This document shows, piece after piece, positions 9,363 to 18,958 of a stretch of DNA of 64,000 nt. Each line of letters begins with the position of its first letter. Positions within the stretch are counted from its first letter, which is position 1. The notes beneath the pieces are model-generated. The model was not told the origin of the DNA and did not search any database. It saw nothing but the letters and a program-made list of their open reading frames with translations. A program made the position numbers and the translations under genes. The DNA is from Anaerolinea sp. (lineage in GTDB: Bacteria > Chloroflexota > Anaerolineae > Promineifilales > Promineifilaceae): NCBI GenBank assembly GCA_014879875.1, contig JACSRF010000180.1, positions 1 to 64,000 on the forward strand, written 5' to 3'.

Positions 9363-10643
9363 ATGCCGCCAACGTCTCGTTTGCCCAGACAACTGACGCG
9401 CAATACGGCAATTAAATTAGCCTCCGAGTTCATAGGACGGGCGGCCTCTTTTGTCCTGGTTATTTTGGCGGCGCGGCAGTTAGGGGAAGCCGGGTTCGGC
9501 GTTTACAACTACGGGTTGGCGCTCGGCTTTGTGCTGGCGCAGTTGGCCGACATGGGCTTGCAGATCGTTGTCTCCCGCGAGGTTGCCGTTCATGGGCAGG
9601 GGGCGCAGCCATTGGCGCGAATGGCCTTCCATTTGAAAGTGGTTCTCAGCCTCGCGGTTCTCGGTTTGTTGGGCGTCATCGCCCTGACCCAGCCAACGCC
9701 GGCCCGCCCGGCGATACTCTTGTTGGGGTTGATGCAGTTGAGCCAAACCTACCTGGAGTTTATGGCCTATATCTATCGTGGACAGCAGCGGTTATGGTCG
9801 GAGGCGTGGTTATTAGGCGGGGCGCGGGTGACGACGGCCGTTATCGGCGCCATCATCCTCTGGCAAGGGGGCGATGTGTGGCAGTTGGCCGCGGGCAGCC
9901 TGTTAACGGTGGCCGCGGCGGCCGCAGTAGGGGCCGGTCGCTTGCGGCAGGAGGGCTGGCTGCGCGAGTTGGGCGCTGGTGCAGAGGGCGGCGTGGCGGC
10001 TTATTGGTTCTTACTGCGTCAGGCTGCGCCGTTAGGGGTGGCGATTTTTCTATCCATCGCTTATACGCGGTCGGCCGTTTTGCTGCTACAGTTCCGGTTG
10101 GGGGAAACGGCCGTTGCCCATTTCAGCGCCGCCGCCCGCCTGGTAGAACCGACCCAAATCTTACCGGCGTCGTTGCTGGCCGCCGTCTTCCCGGCCATCT
10201 CCCTGGCTGTTGCTCAAAATCCGCGTCAAGCTAAATTATTAGGTGCGCAGGTTTCACTCTTGCTAGGCGGCTGTGGTCTGGTTCTGGCCGGCTTCTTTTG
10301 GCTGACGGCCGGTTGGCTGGCGCCCTGGCTGTATGGCGCGGCATATGCGCCCGCCGTCCCTGTGTTACAACTGCTCGGCCTGACGATCATTCCCACCTTT
10401 ATCAATTACAGCCTGACCCATTATTTGATCGCCCGCCGGCAGCAGTTGTATTTGGGGTTGTTTACGGCCGTTATGTTAGGCTTGCATCTGCTAATCAGTT
10501 GGGTTTTAATTGCCCGCCTGGGCGTCATTGGCCCGGCTATCTCCATGCTAATCAGTGAATGCTTCTTATTGTGCGCCTGTCTATCATTGCTAGGACACAA
10601 AATGTTAGGACACAAAATGAACGCGAATACAACCAACAAATGA
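9363..10643 (+). CDS. polysaccharide flippase (Wzx/MATE-like)
   Basis: Multi-TM protein, N-term RNTAIKLASEFIGRAASFVLVILAARQLGEAGFGVYNYGLALG. Confidence 0.85.
   Translation: MPPTSRLPRQLTRNTAIKLASEFIGRAASFVLVILAARQLGEAGFGVYNYGLALGFVLAQLADMGLQIVVSREVAVHGQGAQPLARMAFHLKVVLSLAVLGLLGVIALTQPTPARPAILLLGLMQLSQTYLEFMAYIYRGQQRLWSEAWLLGGARVTTAVIGAIILWQGGDVWQLAAGSLLTVAAAAAVGAGRLRQEGWLRELGAGAEGGVAAYWFLLRQAAPLGVAIFLSIAYTRSAVLLLQFRLGETAVAHFSAAARLVEPTQILPASLLAAVFPAISLAVAQNPRQAKLLGAQVSLLLGGCGLVLAGFFWLTAGWLAPWLYGAAYAPAVPVLQLLGLTIIPTFINYSLTHYLIARRQQLYLGLFTAVMLGLHLLISWVLIARLGVIGPAISMLISECFLLCACLSLLGHKMLGHKMNANTTNK
10591..10620 (+). repeat. 15-bp tandem duplication TAGGACACAAAATG(T/A)
   Basis: Encodes LGHKM-LGHKM at the flippase C-terminus. 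Confidence 0.85.
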
Positions 10644-12418
10644 AATTGGACACAGGTTTTCGCAAATTCCAGCAAATTTTTAGCGGCCATTATCCGTATT
10701 CATCCATGCTCATCCGCGTCCCCTTCATACTCCTCATGGCGTTGGCAGTTAGCTTGCCTTTTGAGCTGATCGCGCCTTTGTGGACAATAGGGCCATTGTC
10801 TATTACCAACGTGGAACTGGCGTTGTTTCTGACGCTGGCATTCGCGGCGGCTTCCCTCCTGCAATCTCGCGGCAAATGGGCATGGCCCGACCGTTACTGG
10901 CTGTGGCTGCTGCCGTTTGGGGGTGGACTGCTGCTCTCTGCGCTGCTGGCTCCCCAGTTGCAAGCAAACGCCCTCAAAGCCTCCTTGCGCCTGATCTTTG
11001 GCATCCTGCTGGCCCTGGCTGCCTTGCAAATTATGCGCCGACCGGGCGACGGCCGTGCCGTCAGCGTCGCTTTATTAGCCGGCGGGCTGGCTGCCGCCTT
11101 GATCGGTTGGTGGGAAATCAGCCAATCAGAACTGGCCTGGATGAGCCTGTTTCGTACCCACATCACCCGCGTCGGCTCCATTTTGCGACTGACCGGCGCC
11201 TTTGATTACGCCAACCAGGCCGCGATATTTATGGAAGCGACATTGCCTTTTTTGGTAACCATCACCTGGTCCGTTAGCGCGCAAAGCATTCCTCCCCGTT
11301 TTAAGATTCCGCTGCTGGCCTTGTTGTTCTCGTTAACCTTGTTCTATTTGCAAGCCATCATCCTGACTTTAAGCCGGGCAGGCGCGGCCACAGTTATTGT
11401 CGTTTGCCTGGTGTTGACCATTTTGTTGGCGGTTCGGCAGACGGCTGCTAACCGGAAGATGGCTGCATGGTGGTTAGGGGTGGCGATGGTAACGGCCGTT
11501 CTCATCGTTGCCAATGCCTTACTAAGCGCCCAGATTCGTCTCCGGCTGCAAGGCGGCAACGTAGACGACTGGTATCGCGCCCAAATCATCGCGCCGCCAA
11601 CGCTGGAAATGGTGGCCGGGGCGACCGTTGACGCCGCGGTGGTTGTCACCAACGAAGGCGCGCTTGCCTGGCGTAGCCAGGGGGAAAATCCGATCTCATT
11701 GGGCGCGCGTTTGCTCAATGAAGAAGGAACACAGGCATACAGCGAACTGCGGTGGCCGTTTCCCGGCAGCGTCAACCCCCAAGAAACAGTACACATGATC
11801 GCGCCGCTCACCGCTCCCCTCACCCCTGGCATCTACGAACTACGGTGGGATGTGGTGCATGAAAACGTCACCTGGTTCGGCTCTAAAAGCGGTCTGTATG
11901 CGACCAGCCTGGTCACTGTACTTCCCGGCGCCGGGCCGATAGATCGTCCCCAACCAGAAACCTTCGGCATGAGCGAACAGGCCGCCTGGGATTACGTTGG
12001 CCCCGTACCTGGCCGGGCGACTTTATGGTCGTTAGCGTTACAAATGATCGGAGAACGGCCGTTACTCGGCATCGGCATGGATAACTTCCGTCTCACTTAT
12101 GGCGAACGGCTGGGAAACCCCAATTACGATAATACGGTGCATACCAATAATTTTTACTTAGAAATCATTGTTGCTATGGGCATCATTGGGGCATTTCCAT
12201 TTATAGTATGGGCGGGCGCTTTACTGCTCGATGTGCTGCGAACCTTGCGCCGACCTGATCAAACCATGTGGTCAGCGGCATTCGCTGCCGGACTGCTGAC
12301 CTTTTTCATTCACGGTTTTTTCGATTTTTTTCTTTTATTCAACGCCACCGGCTTATTATTTTGGCTGCTAACAGCCCTGTGGGTAAACGAGAAAAAAAAC
12401 CATGCGCATCGGATTTGA
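10640..12418 (+). CDS. O-antigen ligase/polymerase-like membrane protein with embedded beta-sandwich domain
   Basis: Multi-TM; LGIGMDNFRLTYGERLGNPNYDNTVHTNNFYLEIIVAMGIIGAFPF; ATGA overlap with upstream flippase stop supports start at 10640. Confidence 0.85.
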   Translation: MKLDTGFRKFQQIFSGHYPYSSMLIRVPFILLMALAVSLPFELIAPLWTIGPLSITNVELALFLTLAFAAASLLQSRGKWAWPDRYWLWLLPFGGGLLLSALLAPQLQANALKASLRLIFGILLALAALQIMRRPGDGRAVSVALLAGGLAAALIGWWEISQSELAWMSLFRTHITRVGSILRLTGAFDYANQAAIFMEATLPFLVTITWSVSAQSIPPRFKIPLLALLFSLTLFYLQAIILTLSRAGAATVIVVCLVLTILLAVRQTAANRKMAAWWLGVAMVTAVLIVANALLSAQIRLRLQGGNVDDWYRAQIIAPPTLEMVAGATVDAAVVVTNEGALAWRSQGENPISLGARLLNEEGTQAYSELRWPFPGSVNPQETVHMIAPLTAPLTPGIYELRWDVVHENVTWFGSKSGLYATSLVTVLPGAGPIDRPQPETFGMSEQAAWDYVGPVPGRATLWSLALQMIGERPLLGIGMDNFRLTYGERLGNPNYDNTVHTNNFYLEIIVAMGIIGAFPFIVWAGALLLDVLRTLRRPDQTMWSAAFAAGLLTFFIHGFFDFFLLFNATGLLFWLLTALWVNEKKNHAHRI

Positions 12419-13517
12419 CGGCACGCCGCTGCAATACACCCGCTCTGGCGTGGGGATTTACGTCGAGCAACTGCTGCGCTGCCTGCCGCTGGCGCGGCCG
12501 GAGTGGGAATACCTGCTGTACACCAATAAACCGTTTACCTCTAACGGCATCCCTGGTATACGGCCGTTTGCCGGTTATTTTCCGCGCAGTCGTTGGGTTT
12601 GGATGCAGTTCAAATTACCGCAAATTATCCCCCAGAGCGACGTTGATTTATGCCACTTCATGAACAACTCGGCGCCAACGCGCTGCGCCGCCCCCTACGC
12701 CATCACCATTCACGACGCATCTTTATTTCTCTTTAGCCAATATCATCCCTGGTCACGGCTGGCAGCCTTGCGCCTGCTGCTGCCCCAGGCAGCGCGACGG
12801 GCGCAAGCGGTCATTACTGTTTCCCAGGCTTCGCGTCAGGAGCTGATCAAAATACTCCGTTTGTCGCCGGAAAAGGTGCATGTCATTCACAGCGCCGCGT
12901 CGCAGGATTTCCAGCCGCTGCGCGATCAAGAGCAACGGGATCGCTTACAACAAAAGTATCATTTGCCGCCAAAATTTGTTTTGTATGTAGGCGCCATTGA
13001 ACCGCGCAAAAATTTACTCCGCCTGATAGCTGCTTTTGGCCGGACGCAGGCCGATCACCCTGATTGTCATCTGGTTCTGGTAGGGCCAGATGGCTGGATG
13101 ATGAATGGCGCGCTGACAAAGGAAACGATAGCGGCTAATTTAGCGGGTAAGGTTCATTACCTGGGTTTTGTGCCGCAAGCGGATTTGCCCGGCATTTATT
13201 CGTTGGCGACCTTGTTTGCCTTCCCTTCTTTGCACGAAGGATTTGGCCTGCCCTTGTTAGAAGCGATGGCCTGCGGCACGCCGGTTTTGACAAGCAACTG
13301 CTCGGCCATGCCAGAGGTAAGCGGCGCGGCGGCTCATCTGGTAGACCCGAACTCGGTGGAATCTATGGCCGATGGGTTAAACGGCTTGCTTAATTCGGCG
13401 GCGCAGCGTGAATGGTATATTGAGCAAGGGTTTGCCCGCGCGCGGCAATTTTCGTGGGAACAGACGGCGCGGGAAACGGCCGCCGTGTACGAGCAAGTTT
13501 TGGCGGCTAAACCATGA
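12402..13517 (+). CDS. glycosyltransferase family 4-like
   Basis: MRIGFDGTPLQYTRSGVGIYVEQLL; FVLYVGAIEPRKNLLRLI; FPSLHEGFGLPLLEAMACGTPVLTSN. Confidence 0.92.
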   Translation: MRIGFDGTPLQYTRSGVGIYVEQLLRCLPLARPEWEYLLYTNKPFTSNGIPGIRPFAGYFPRSRWVWMQFKLPQIIPQSDVDLCHFMNNSAPTRCAAPYAITIHDASLFLFSQYHPWSRLAALRLLLPQAARRAQAVITVSQASRQELIKILRLSPEKVHVIHSAASQDFQPLRDQEQRDRLQQKYHLPPKFVLYVGAIEPRKNLLRLIAAFGRTQADHPDCHLVLVGPDGWMMNGALTKETIAANLAGKVHYLGFVPQADLPGIYSLATLFAFPSLHEGFGLPLLEAMACGTPVLTSNCSAMPEVSGAAAHLVDPNSVESMADGLNGLLNSAAQREWYIEQGFARARQFSWEQTARETAAVYEQVLAAKP

Positions 13518-14440
13518 CCTCTCCCAATGGTTCTTCCCCCACGCCGCCAGATTCCCTTTCGCCGCTGGAAACGGCCGTCTGGCGCACCATTGTCTACTCA
13601 GACGTTTTCGACTACCCGCTGACGCTGGCCGAAATTCATTTTTACCTGGAAGGCATGGCCGCCGCGCCCACCGCGGTGGAAAACGTGTTGCACAACGGCC
13701 GTTTACTATCGCAACACCTGGTATATCGCCCCCCTTACTACATGCTGCCCGGTCGGGAAGATATCAGGCAAATTCGCCAACGTCGGGAAACCATTTCCCA
13801 AACGTTGTGGCCGGCGGCCGTGCAGTACGGCCGTCTCATCGCCTCTCTTCCTTTTGTACGCATGGTCGCCGTCACCGGCTCACTGGCCGTTAATAATGTG
13901 GACGAGGGCTTTAGATCTGATATTGATTATCTTATCGTGACCCGCAACGGCCGTGTCTGGTTGAGCCGCGCCTTTATTATCGCCATCGTCCGTCTGGCCG
14001 CCCGTCGCGGTTACGCCCTTTGCCCCAACTACATCTTGTCAGAAACCGCCCTAACCTTTCCCGACCAAAACCTGTACACCGCCCACGAACTGCTGCAAAT
14101 GGCCCCACTGTACGGCCTGGATGTCTACCGTGAAATCCGGCGGCTGAATGCCTGGTCCGCACAATTTATGCCCAACGCCGCCAATGCGCTGTTGACCAGA
14201 CCCGATCTACCCGCGCCTTATCCAGCCGTGCAAAAGCTCATAGAGCTGCCCCTGGCCACAACGGCCGGAGGATGGCTGGACGACTGGGAAATGGCGCGCA
14301 AAATTCGCAAATTCAGCCGTCATCCCAACCACAACCATGAAGCCGATTTCCACAAAGATTGGTGCAAAGGCCACTTCGACGCCCACAAACGGCGCGTACT
14401 GGCCGCCTACCATGATCGTTCACACTCCCTAAAAGGTTGA
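13514..14440 (+). CDS. nucleotidyltransferase-domain protein
   Basis: VAVTGSLAVNNVDEGFRSDIDYLIVT (GSxA...SDID minimal nucleotidyltransferase motif). Confidence 0.7.
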   Translation: MTSPNGSSPTPPDSLSPLETAVWRTIVYSDVFDYPLTLAEIHFYLEGMAAAPTAVENVLHNGRLLSQHLVYRPPYYMLPGREDIRQIRQRRETISQTLWPAAVQYGRLIASLPFVRMVAVTGSLAVNNVDEGFRSDIDYLIVTRNGRVWLSRAFIIAIVRLAARRGYALCPNYILSETALTFPDQNLYTAHELLQMAPLYGLDVYREIRRLNAWSAQFMPNAANALLTRPDLPAPYPAVQKLIELPLATTAGGWLDDWEMARKIRKFSRHPNHNHEADFHKDWCKGHFDAHKRRVLAAYHDRSHSLKG

Positions 14441-14442
14441 TT

Positions 14443-15987
14443 ATGACCGACATTCTCTTTGGTCAATCCTATTATTTACGCTTTGACGCCAAGCTGTGGG
14501 CGGCCATGCAGCCCTACCCGCCCATTGGCGCGATGTACGCCGCCGCCGTGATGCGCCAGCGGGGTTACAACGTCGCCCTGTTCGACGCCATGCTCGCCGA
14601 ATCGGAAGCGGAATGGGCGGCCATCTTAGCCCGAACCCGGCCGCGCTACGCCGTCATCTATGAGGACAATTTCAACTACCTCTCCAAAATGTGCCTGCTG
14701 AATATGCGCCAGGCCGCCTTCACCATGACACAGATGGCCAAAGATCAGGGCTGCATCGTCATTCTCTGCAGTTCCGACGCCACCGATCACGCCGAAGCCT
14801 ACCTGGCGGCCGGGGGCGACTACGCGCTGTTGGGCGAGGGCGAGGAGACGTTAAGCGCATTGATTGCCGCTTTGGAGGAAGGAAACGGCCGTTTATCCCC
14901 CACCCAATCCACCCAAATCATGGGGCTGGCTTACCATACCCCGGACGGGGCGCAGCGCAACCCGCGCCGCGCCCCCATAAAAGATGTTGACGCCCTGCCC
15001 TTTCCCGCCTGGGATCTGATTGACGTGGCGCGCTACCGGCAAATCTGGCTCGACCGCCATGGCTACTACTCCATGAACATGGTGACGACGCGCGGCTGCC
15101 CCTACCATTGCAACTGGTGCGCCAAACCGATTTGGGGACAGCGGTACAGTTCGCGCAGCCCGGAAAACGTCGTCCAGGAGCTTAAATGGCTCAAAGAAAC
15201 CTACCGCCCCGATCACATCTGGTTTGCCGACGACATCATGGGGCTAAAGCCAGGCTGGTGGCAGCGTTTCGCCGACCTGGTAGAAAAGCATGATGCCCGT
15301 ATCCCCTTCAAATGCCTCAGCCGGGCCGATCTCATTGTGCGCGACGCACAAGCGCTGCCCGCCCTGGCCCGCAGTGGCGGCGACATTGTCTGGTTAGGGG
15401 CCGAATCCGGCTCGCAAACCATTCTCAACGCCATGGAGAAAGGGACGACTGTGGCCCAAATTTACCAGGCGGCTCAATCACTACGCGAAGCAGGTGTGCG
15501 CGTCGGCTTCTTTTTGCAGTTCGGCTACCCCGGCGAAACCCGCGCCGACATTGAAAAGACGCTGCAAATGGTACGCGACTGTTTGCCTGACGACGTGGGT
15601 ATGTCGGTCTCGTACCCCTTGCCCGGCACCCGCTTCCACGAGGGCGTGAAAGCGCAGCTTGGCGACAAGCAGAATTGGACTGATTCGGCCGATCTGGCGA
15701 TGATGTACCAGGGGCCGTTTGTCACCGAGTTTTACCGGCAGTTGCACACAGTCTTGCACAAAGAGTTCCGCGCCCGTCGCAGTTGGCAGAAGTTAAAGGG
15801 CGTTATCTGGCAGCCGCGCTCCTGGCGGCCGCGCCATTTGCGCGAAGCGTTAGCGATTGGCTATCGCCTGGCGACGCTGCCGCTGGCCCGGCGCAAATTG
15901 GAGCAACTGGCGCTAATTCCCCACCAGGGATTAGCCGCTATGCCGCACATGTCGCTGACCGAAGCGTCACGGCCGTCGCCTCAATAA
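14443..15987 (+). CDS. B12-binding-type radical SAM protein
   Basis: TRGCPYHCNWCAKPIWG (CxxxCxxC); WLGAESGSQTILNAMEKGT; ATG at 14443 preferred over TTG at 14437. Confidence 0.9.
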   Translation: MTDILFGQSYYLRFDAKLWAAMQPYPPIGAMYAAAVMRQRGYNVALFDAMLAESEAEWAAILARTRPRYAVIYEDNFNYLSKMCLLNMRQAAFTMTQMAKDQGCIVILCSSDATDHAEAYLAAGGDYALLGEGEETLSALIAALEEGNGRLSPTQSTQIMGLAYHTPDGAQRNPRRAPIKDVDALPFPAWDLIDVARYRQIWLDRHGYYSMNMVTTRGCPYHCNWCAKPIWGQRYSSRSPENVVQELKWLKETYRPDHIWFADDIMGLKPGWWQRFADLVEKHDARIPFKCLSRADLIVRDAQALPALARSGGDIVWLGAESGSQTILNAMEKGTTVAQIYQAAQSLREAGVRVGFFLQFGYPGETRADIEKTLQMVRDCLPDDVGMSVSYPLPGTRFHEGVKAQLGDKQNWTDSADLAMMYQGPFVTEFYRQLHTVLHKEFRARRSWQKLKGVIWQPRSWRPRHLREALAIGYRLATLPLARRKLEQLALIPHQGLAAMPHMSLTEASRPSPQ

Positions 15988-15998
15988 AACAAGATACC

Positions 15999-16020
15999 GA
16001 TGACGTTGATCAGCGTCATC
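15999..16020. repeat. 22-bp near-perfect palindrome GATGACGTTGATCAGCGTCATC
   Basis: Intergenic between the 14443 radical SAM gene and the ATG at 16045; one G-T wobble pair. Confidence 0.65.
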
Positions 16021-16044
16021 TACGTCTCATTTCCAGGAAAAATT

Positions 16045-17793
16045 ATGCGTTCAGATTGGGCAACGCCTCTCAACCCATTCACCCTGCTATACCTTATTTT
16101 CACGCTAACCGCCTTTATCGTTAGCCCGCTGCCAGAACGCAGTTTGCCCTACCTGATCCAGGCCGGGAGCGGCGTGTTGGGATTTTTGGTCGTTTACGTC
16201 TGGTTAGACAGACCGTCCCGGCTGCGGTGGCTGCTCCAGGCAATGGTTCTGGGGGCTGGCGCGTTGTCGCTGGCCGGTTTCTTCCTGGTGGAATGGCCAT
16301 CCCAATATCTGTTCGATTTACGGCTGGCGCTCATCCATCTACCCCATTTACCGCTCCCTTTTTCTATCCATCCCAACGCCATAGCCGGGGCGCTGCTGCC
16401 GCCGATCTGCCTGGCCTGGGGCGTCTGGCGCTTCAGGCTGTCCCGTTGGCAGCGGGCGTGGCTGATCGTTGCTGTGGCGCTCATGAGCCTCATGCTGCTG
16501 CTCACCCAATCTCGCAACGCCTGGCTGGCCCTGTTGGCGGCCTGGGGCGCCTACCAGGTATGGGGGCGTTTTCGCTTCGTCTACTTTGCCATTGGACTGG
16601 GCGTGTTGATCGCCCTCCCTTTTGCCGTCAATCTGCTGCCCGCAGCGGGTTTGTCCCACCTGGAGCGGGGCGTGGCCTTTGTAGATAACGCCAGCAAATC
16701 CGGCGAGAGTGATGAGCCAAGTTGGTTGTCCCGGCTGGAAATATGGCGCGTGGCCGGGCAGACACTGGCCGATTATCCGGTGGTGGGGGCCGGTCTTTAT
16801 GCGTTTGAGCCGGTGAGCCGGGCCAACTATGTCTACGCCGTCGTCTCGCCCCAGCTTAATTTTACCCACGCCCATAATTTATTTTGGCAAACGGCCGTTA
16901 ACCTGGGCGTCATGGGGTTATTGACGGCGGTTGGCCTGTGGGGCGCGACGCTGTGGGGGCTGTGGCAAAGGCAGCCGCAGTTGGCGCTGGACGGGGTTGA
17001 CTGGACGGCCGTCGAATGGACGGCCGTTGACTGGACGGCCGTTGTCGGGGCAGCGTTCATAAGCTCTCTCTGGTTCAATCTGTTTGATTTGATCGCCTGG
17101 GAGATGAAAGCTGGCGTTATCATCTGGCTGTTACTGGCCGTCGCCATGCGCCTCAGTCCGGCGCAAAAGGCACATAAGGCATCTGGTTTAGCCGGCGTTG
17201 TCTTAGCTGCCTGGCTGATTTTGCTGCTCTCGCCCCCTGGTCAGGGGAACTGGCGGCGTCTCCAGTTAGACCAGGCCCGCTTTACCCAGACCGCCGCGCC
17301 GCCCGTGTCGCCAACGACGTTTGCTAACGACGCCCGGCGTCTGGGGCTGGCCTATTTTTTACGGCAAGAGGTGGATGCGGCCGTATCCGCCTGGCAAGCT
17401 GATGCGCAGAGCGTCACGTTTTTGCGGCAGCAAGGGGTAATGGCTTTTTATGAGGGGGAGTGGGAAACGGCCGTTACCTGGCACCATTTAGCCTTGCAGT
17501 TGGATAAGACAGACGGGCTGACCCATTACTGGTTGGGCATGGCCTACGAAGCCCAGGGAAATCCAACGCTGGCCCGCCACCATTACGATCTGGCTTTAGC
17601 CGACCTGCTAGGAAATGGGCCAACGGACGTTATAGCCGAGACATGGGAAGGGCGCGGGCGGGTCATGGCCCAGTCAGGTCAATGGGAAGCGGCCGCCGAC
17701 TCCTTTGCCCAAGCTGTCGCCCTTTTCCCCGACAACCCAGACTACGCCCAACAACTACGTGAGGTCAATCTCCTCCTGCAAGGAGAGGAATAG
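16045..17793 (+). CDS. O-antigen ligase-like membrane protein with C-terminal TPR region
   Basis: Multi-TM, NFTHAHNLFWQTAVNLGVMGLL; C-term TPR-like repeats; AGGAAA SD before ATG 16045 (ORF track start 16000). Confidence 0.8.
   Translation: MRSDWATPLNPFTLLYLIFTLTAFIVSPLPERSLPYLIQAGSGVLGFLVVYVWLDRPSRLRWLLQAMVLGAGALSLAGFFLVEWPSQYLFDLRLALIHLPHLPLPFSIHPNAIAGALLPPICLAWGVWRFRLSRWQRAWLIVAVALMSLMLLLTQSRNAWLALLAAWGAYQVWGRFRFVYFAIGLGVLIALPFAVNLLPAAGLSHLERGVAFVDNASKSGESDEPSWLSRLEIWRVAGQTLADYPVVGAGLYAFEPVSRANYVYAVVSPQLNFTHAHNLFWQTAVNLGVMGLLTAVGLWGATLWGLWQRQPQLALDGVDWTAVEWTAVDWTAVVGAAFISSLWFNLFDLIAWEMKAGVIIWLLLAVAMRLSPAQKAHKASGLAGVVLAAWLILLLSPPGQGNWRRLQLDQARFTQTAAPPVSPTTFANDARRLGLAYFLRQEVDAAVSAWQADAQSVTFLRQQGVMAFYEGEWETAVTWHHLALQLDKTDGLTHYWLGMAYEAQGNPTLARHHYDLALADLLGNGPTDVIAETWEGRGRVMAQSGQWEAAADSFAQAVALFPDNPDYAQQLREVNLLLQGEE
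16996..17040 (+). repeat. three 15-bp tandem units GTTGACTGGACGGCC
   Basis: Encodes V(D/E)WTA x3; each junction creates an ACGGCCGT octamer. Confidence 0.9.
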
Positions 17794-17848
17794 GGCACGG
17801 GTTTTTACAACTTAACCGCTGTGTTTATCCGCGCCAATCCCTGCCCCA

Positions 17849-18958
17849 TCAATCCGCAAGCGTTTGTTCATAGAGCTGCACGAAGCGAGCGGTCATATAA
17901 GGGAGGCTGAAGTTGTCTTCGGCCTGCTGGCGCGCCCACTGCCGCTGTTCAGCGTAAACTTCCGGCTGGAGCAGAGCGGCGATTTGTGCGGCCAGGGCAG
18001 CGGCGCTTTGCCGGGGCGGGGCAGCCGCGACCTGGGGCAAGACGCCCACCGGCGTGCCCAGGGCCGGCAGGCCACAAGCTAGCGCTTCGATGACGGCCAT
18101 ACCCTGCGATTCATGACGGGAGGTTTGCAGATAGAGATGACCTTGTGGGTAGAAGGCGGGCATCTGCGGATACGGCCGTTTCCCCACCCATTCCACCCGA
18201 TCCACCAGGCCATACCGGGCCGCCAGATCGTGCAACAACTGCGCCAGCGGCCCGTCCCCCGCCAACAGCAGGCACGCGCTGGGCAGTTCAGGCCGAATTT
18301 GCCGCAAAACATCCAACAGTAACGGCTGATTTTTGACGCCGGCTAAAGAAGCAGCCTGGACGATAGTCGGCCGTTGCCAAGCGGCGCTGGTCTGGGGACG
18401 GAACAATGTCGTGTCTACGCCGAGGGGGGCCAGGCGAGATTTGGCTGCCGGGACGCCTTGCTCATGGCAAAGAGCAAGTTGATAAGCGGATCCGGCCGTG
18501 ACCCAGGCGGCCTGGCGCAGGGCAAAGCGAATCATCTGGCGACGCGCGACCGATCCCTGCATACCATACTGAATATCGGGCAAATAAATCAGTTCGCCGC
18601 CGCCGACGCTGGCGATAACCGGCCGTTTGATCTGACGGGCGGCGAGGACGGCCGTAAAAGCGGGTTCATCCACCCAAAAAGCGTGCAGAATGTCAAACGG
18701 CCGTTGCCCGTGCGCCGTCACGATAGCCCGTACTGCCTCTCGCCACAGCGGGAACGACGCCAACCCGCTCCGCGTTCCCCCGCCCAGGGCGATATGGGTG
18801 AGGCCGCCAAAGCGATAGACGCCCGCCGCCGGGTAGCGTAGGCTAAAGACCGTCACTTCATGCGTTTGCGCCAATTGACAGGCCAGGTTTTGCAGCGCCG
18901 GAATGGCCCAATGGTCAGCATCCCGGCTAAAACCAGGGACAATCAGCGCGATTCTCAC
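17849..18958 (-). CDS. glycosyltransferase family 4-like
   Basis: [63 protein letters not shown]. Confidence 0.9.
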   Translation of the reverse strand: MRIALIVPGFSRDADHWAIPALQNLACQLAQTHEVTVFSLRYPAAGVYRFGGLTHIALGGGTRSGLASFPLWREAVRAIVTAHGQRPFDILHAFWVDEPAFTAVLAARQIKRPVIASVGGGELIYLPDIQYGMQGSVARRQMIRFALRQAAWVTAGSAYQLALCHEQGVPAAKSRLAPLGVDTTLFRPQTSAAWQRPTIVQAASLAGVKNQPLLLDVLRQIRPELPSACLLLAGDGPLAQLLHDLAARYGLVDRVEWVGKRPYPQMPAFYPQGHLYLQTSRHESQGMAVIEALACGLPALGTPVGVLPQVAAAPPRQSAAALAAQIAALLQPEVYAEQRQWARQQAEDNFSLPYMTARFVQLYEQTLAD

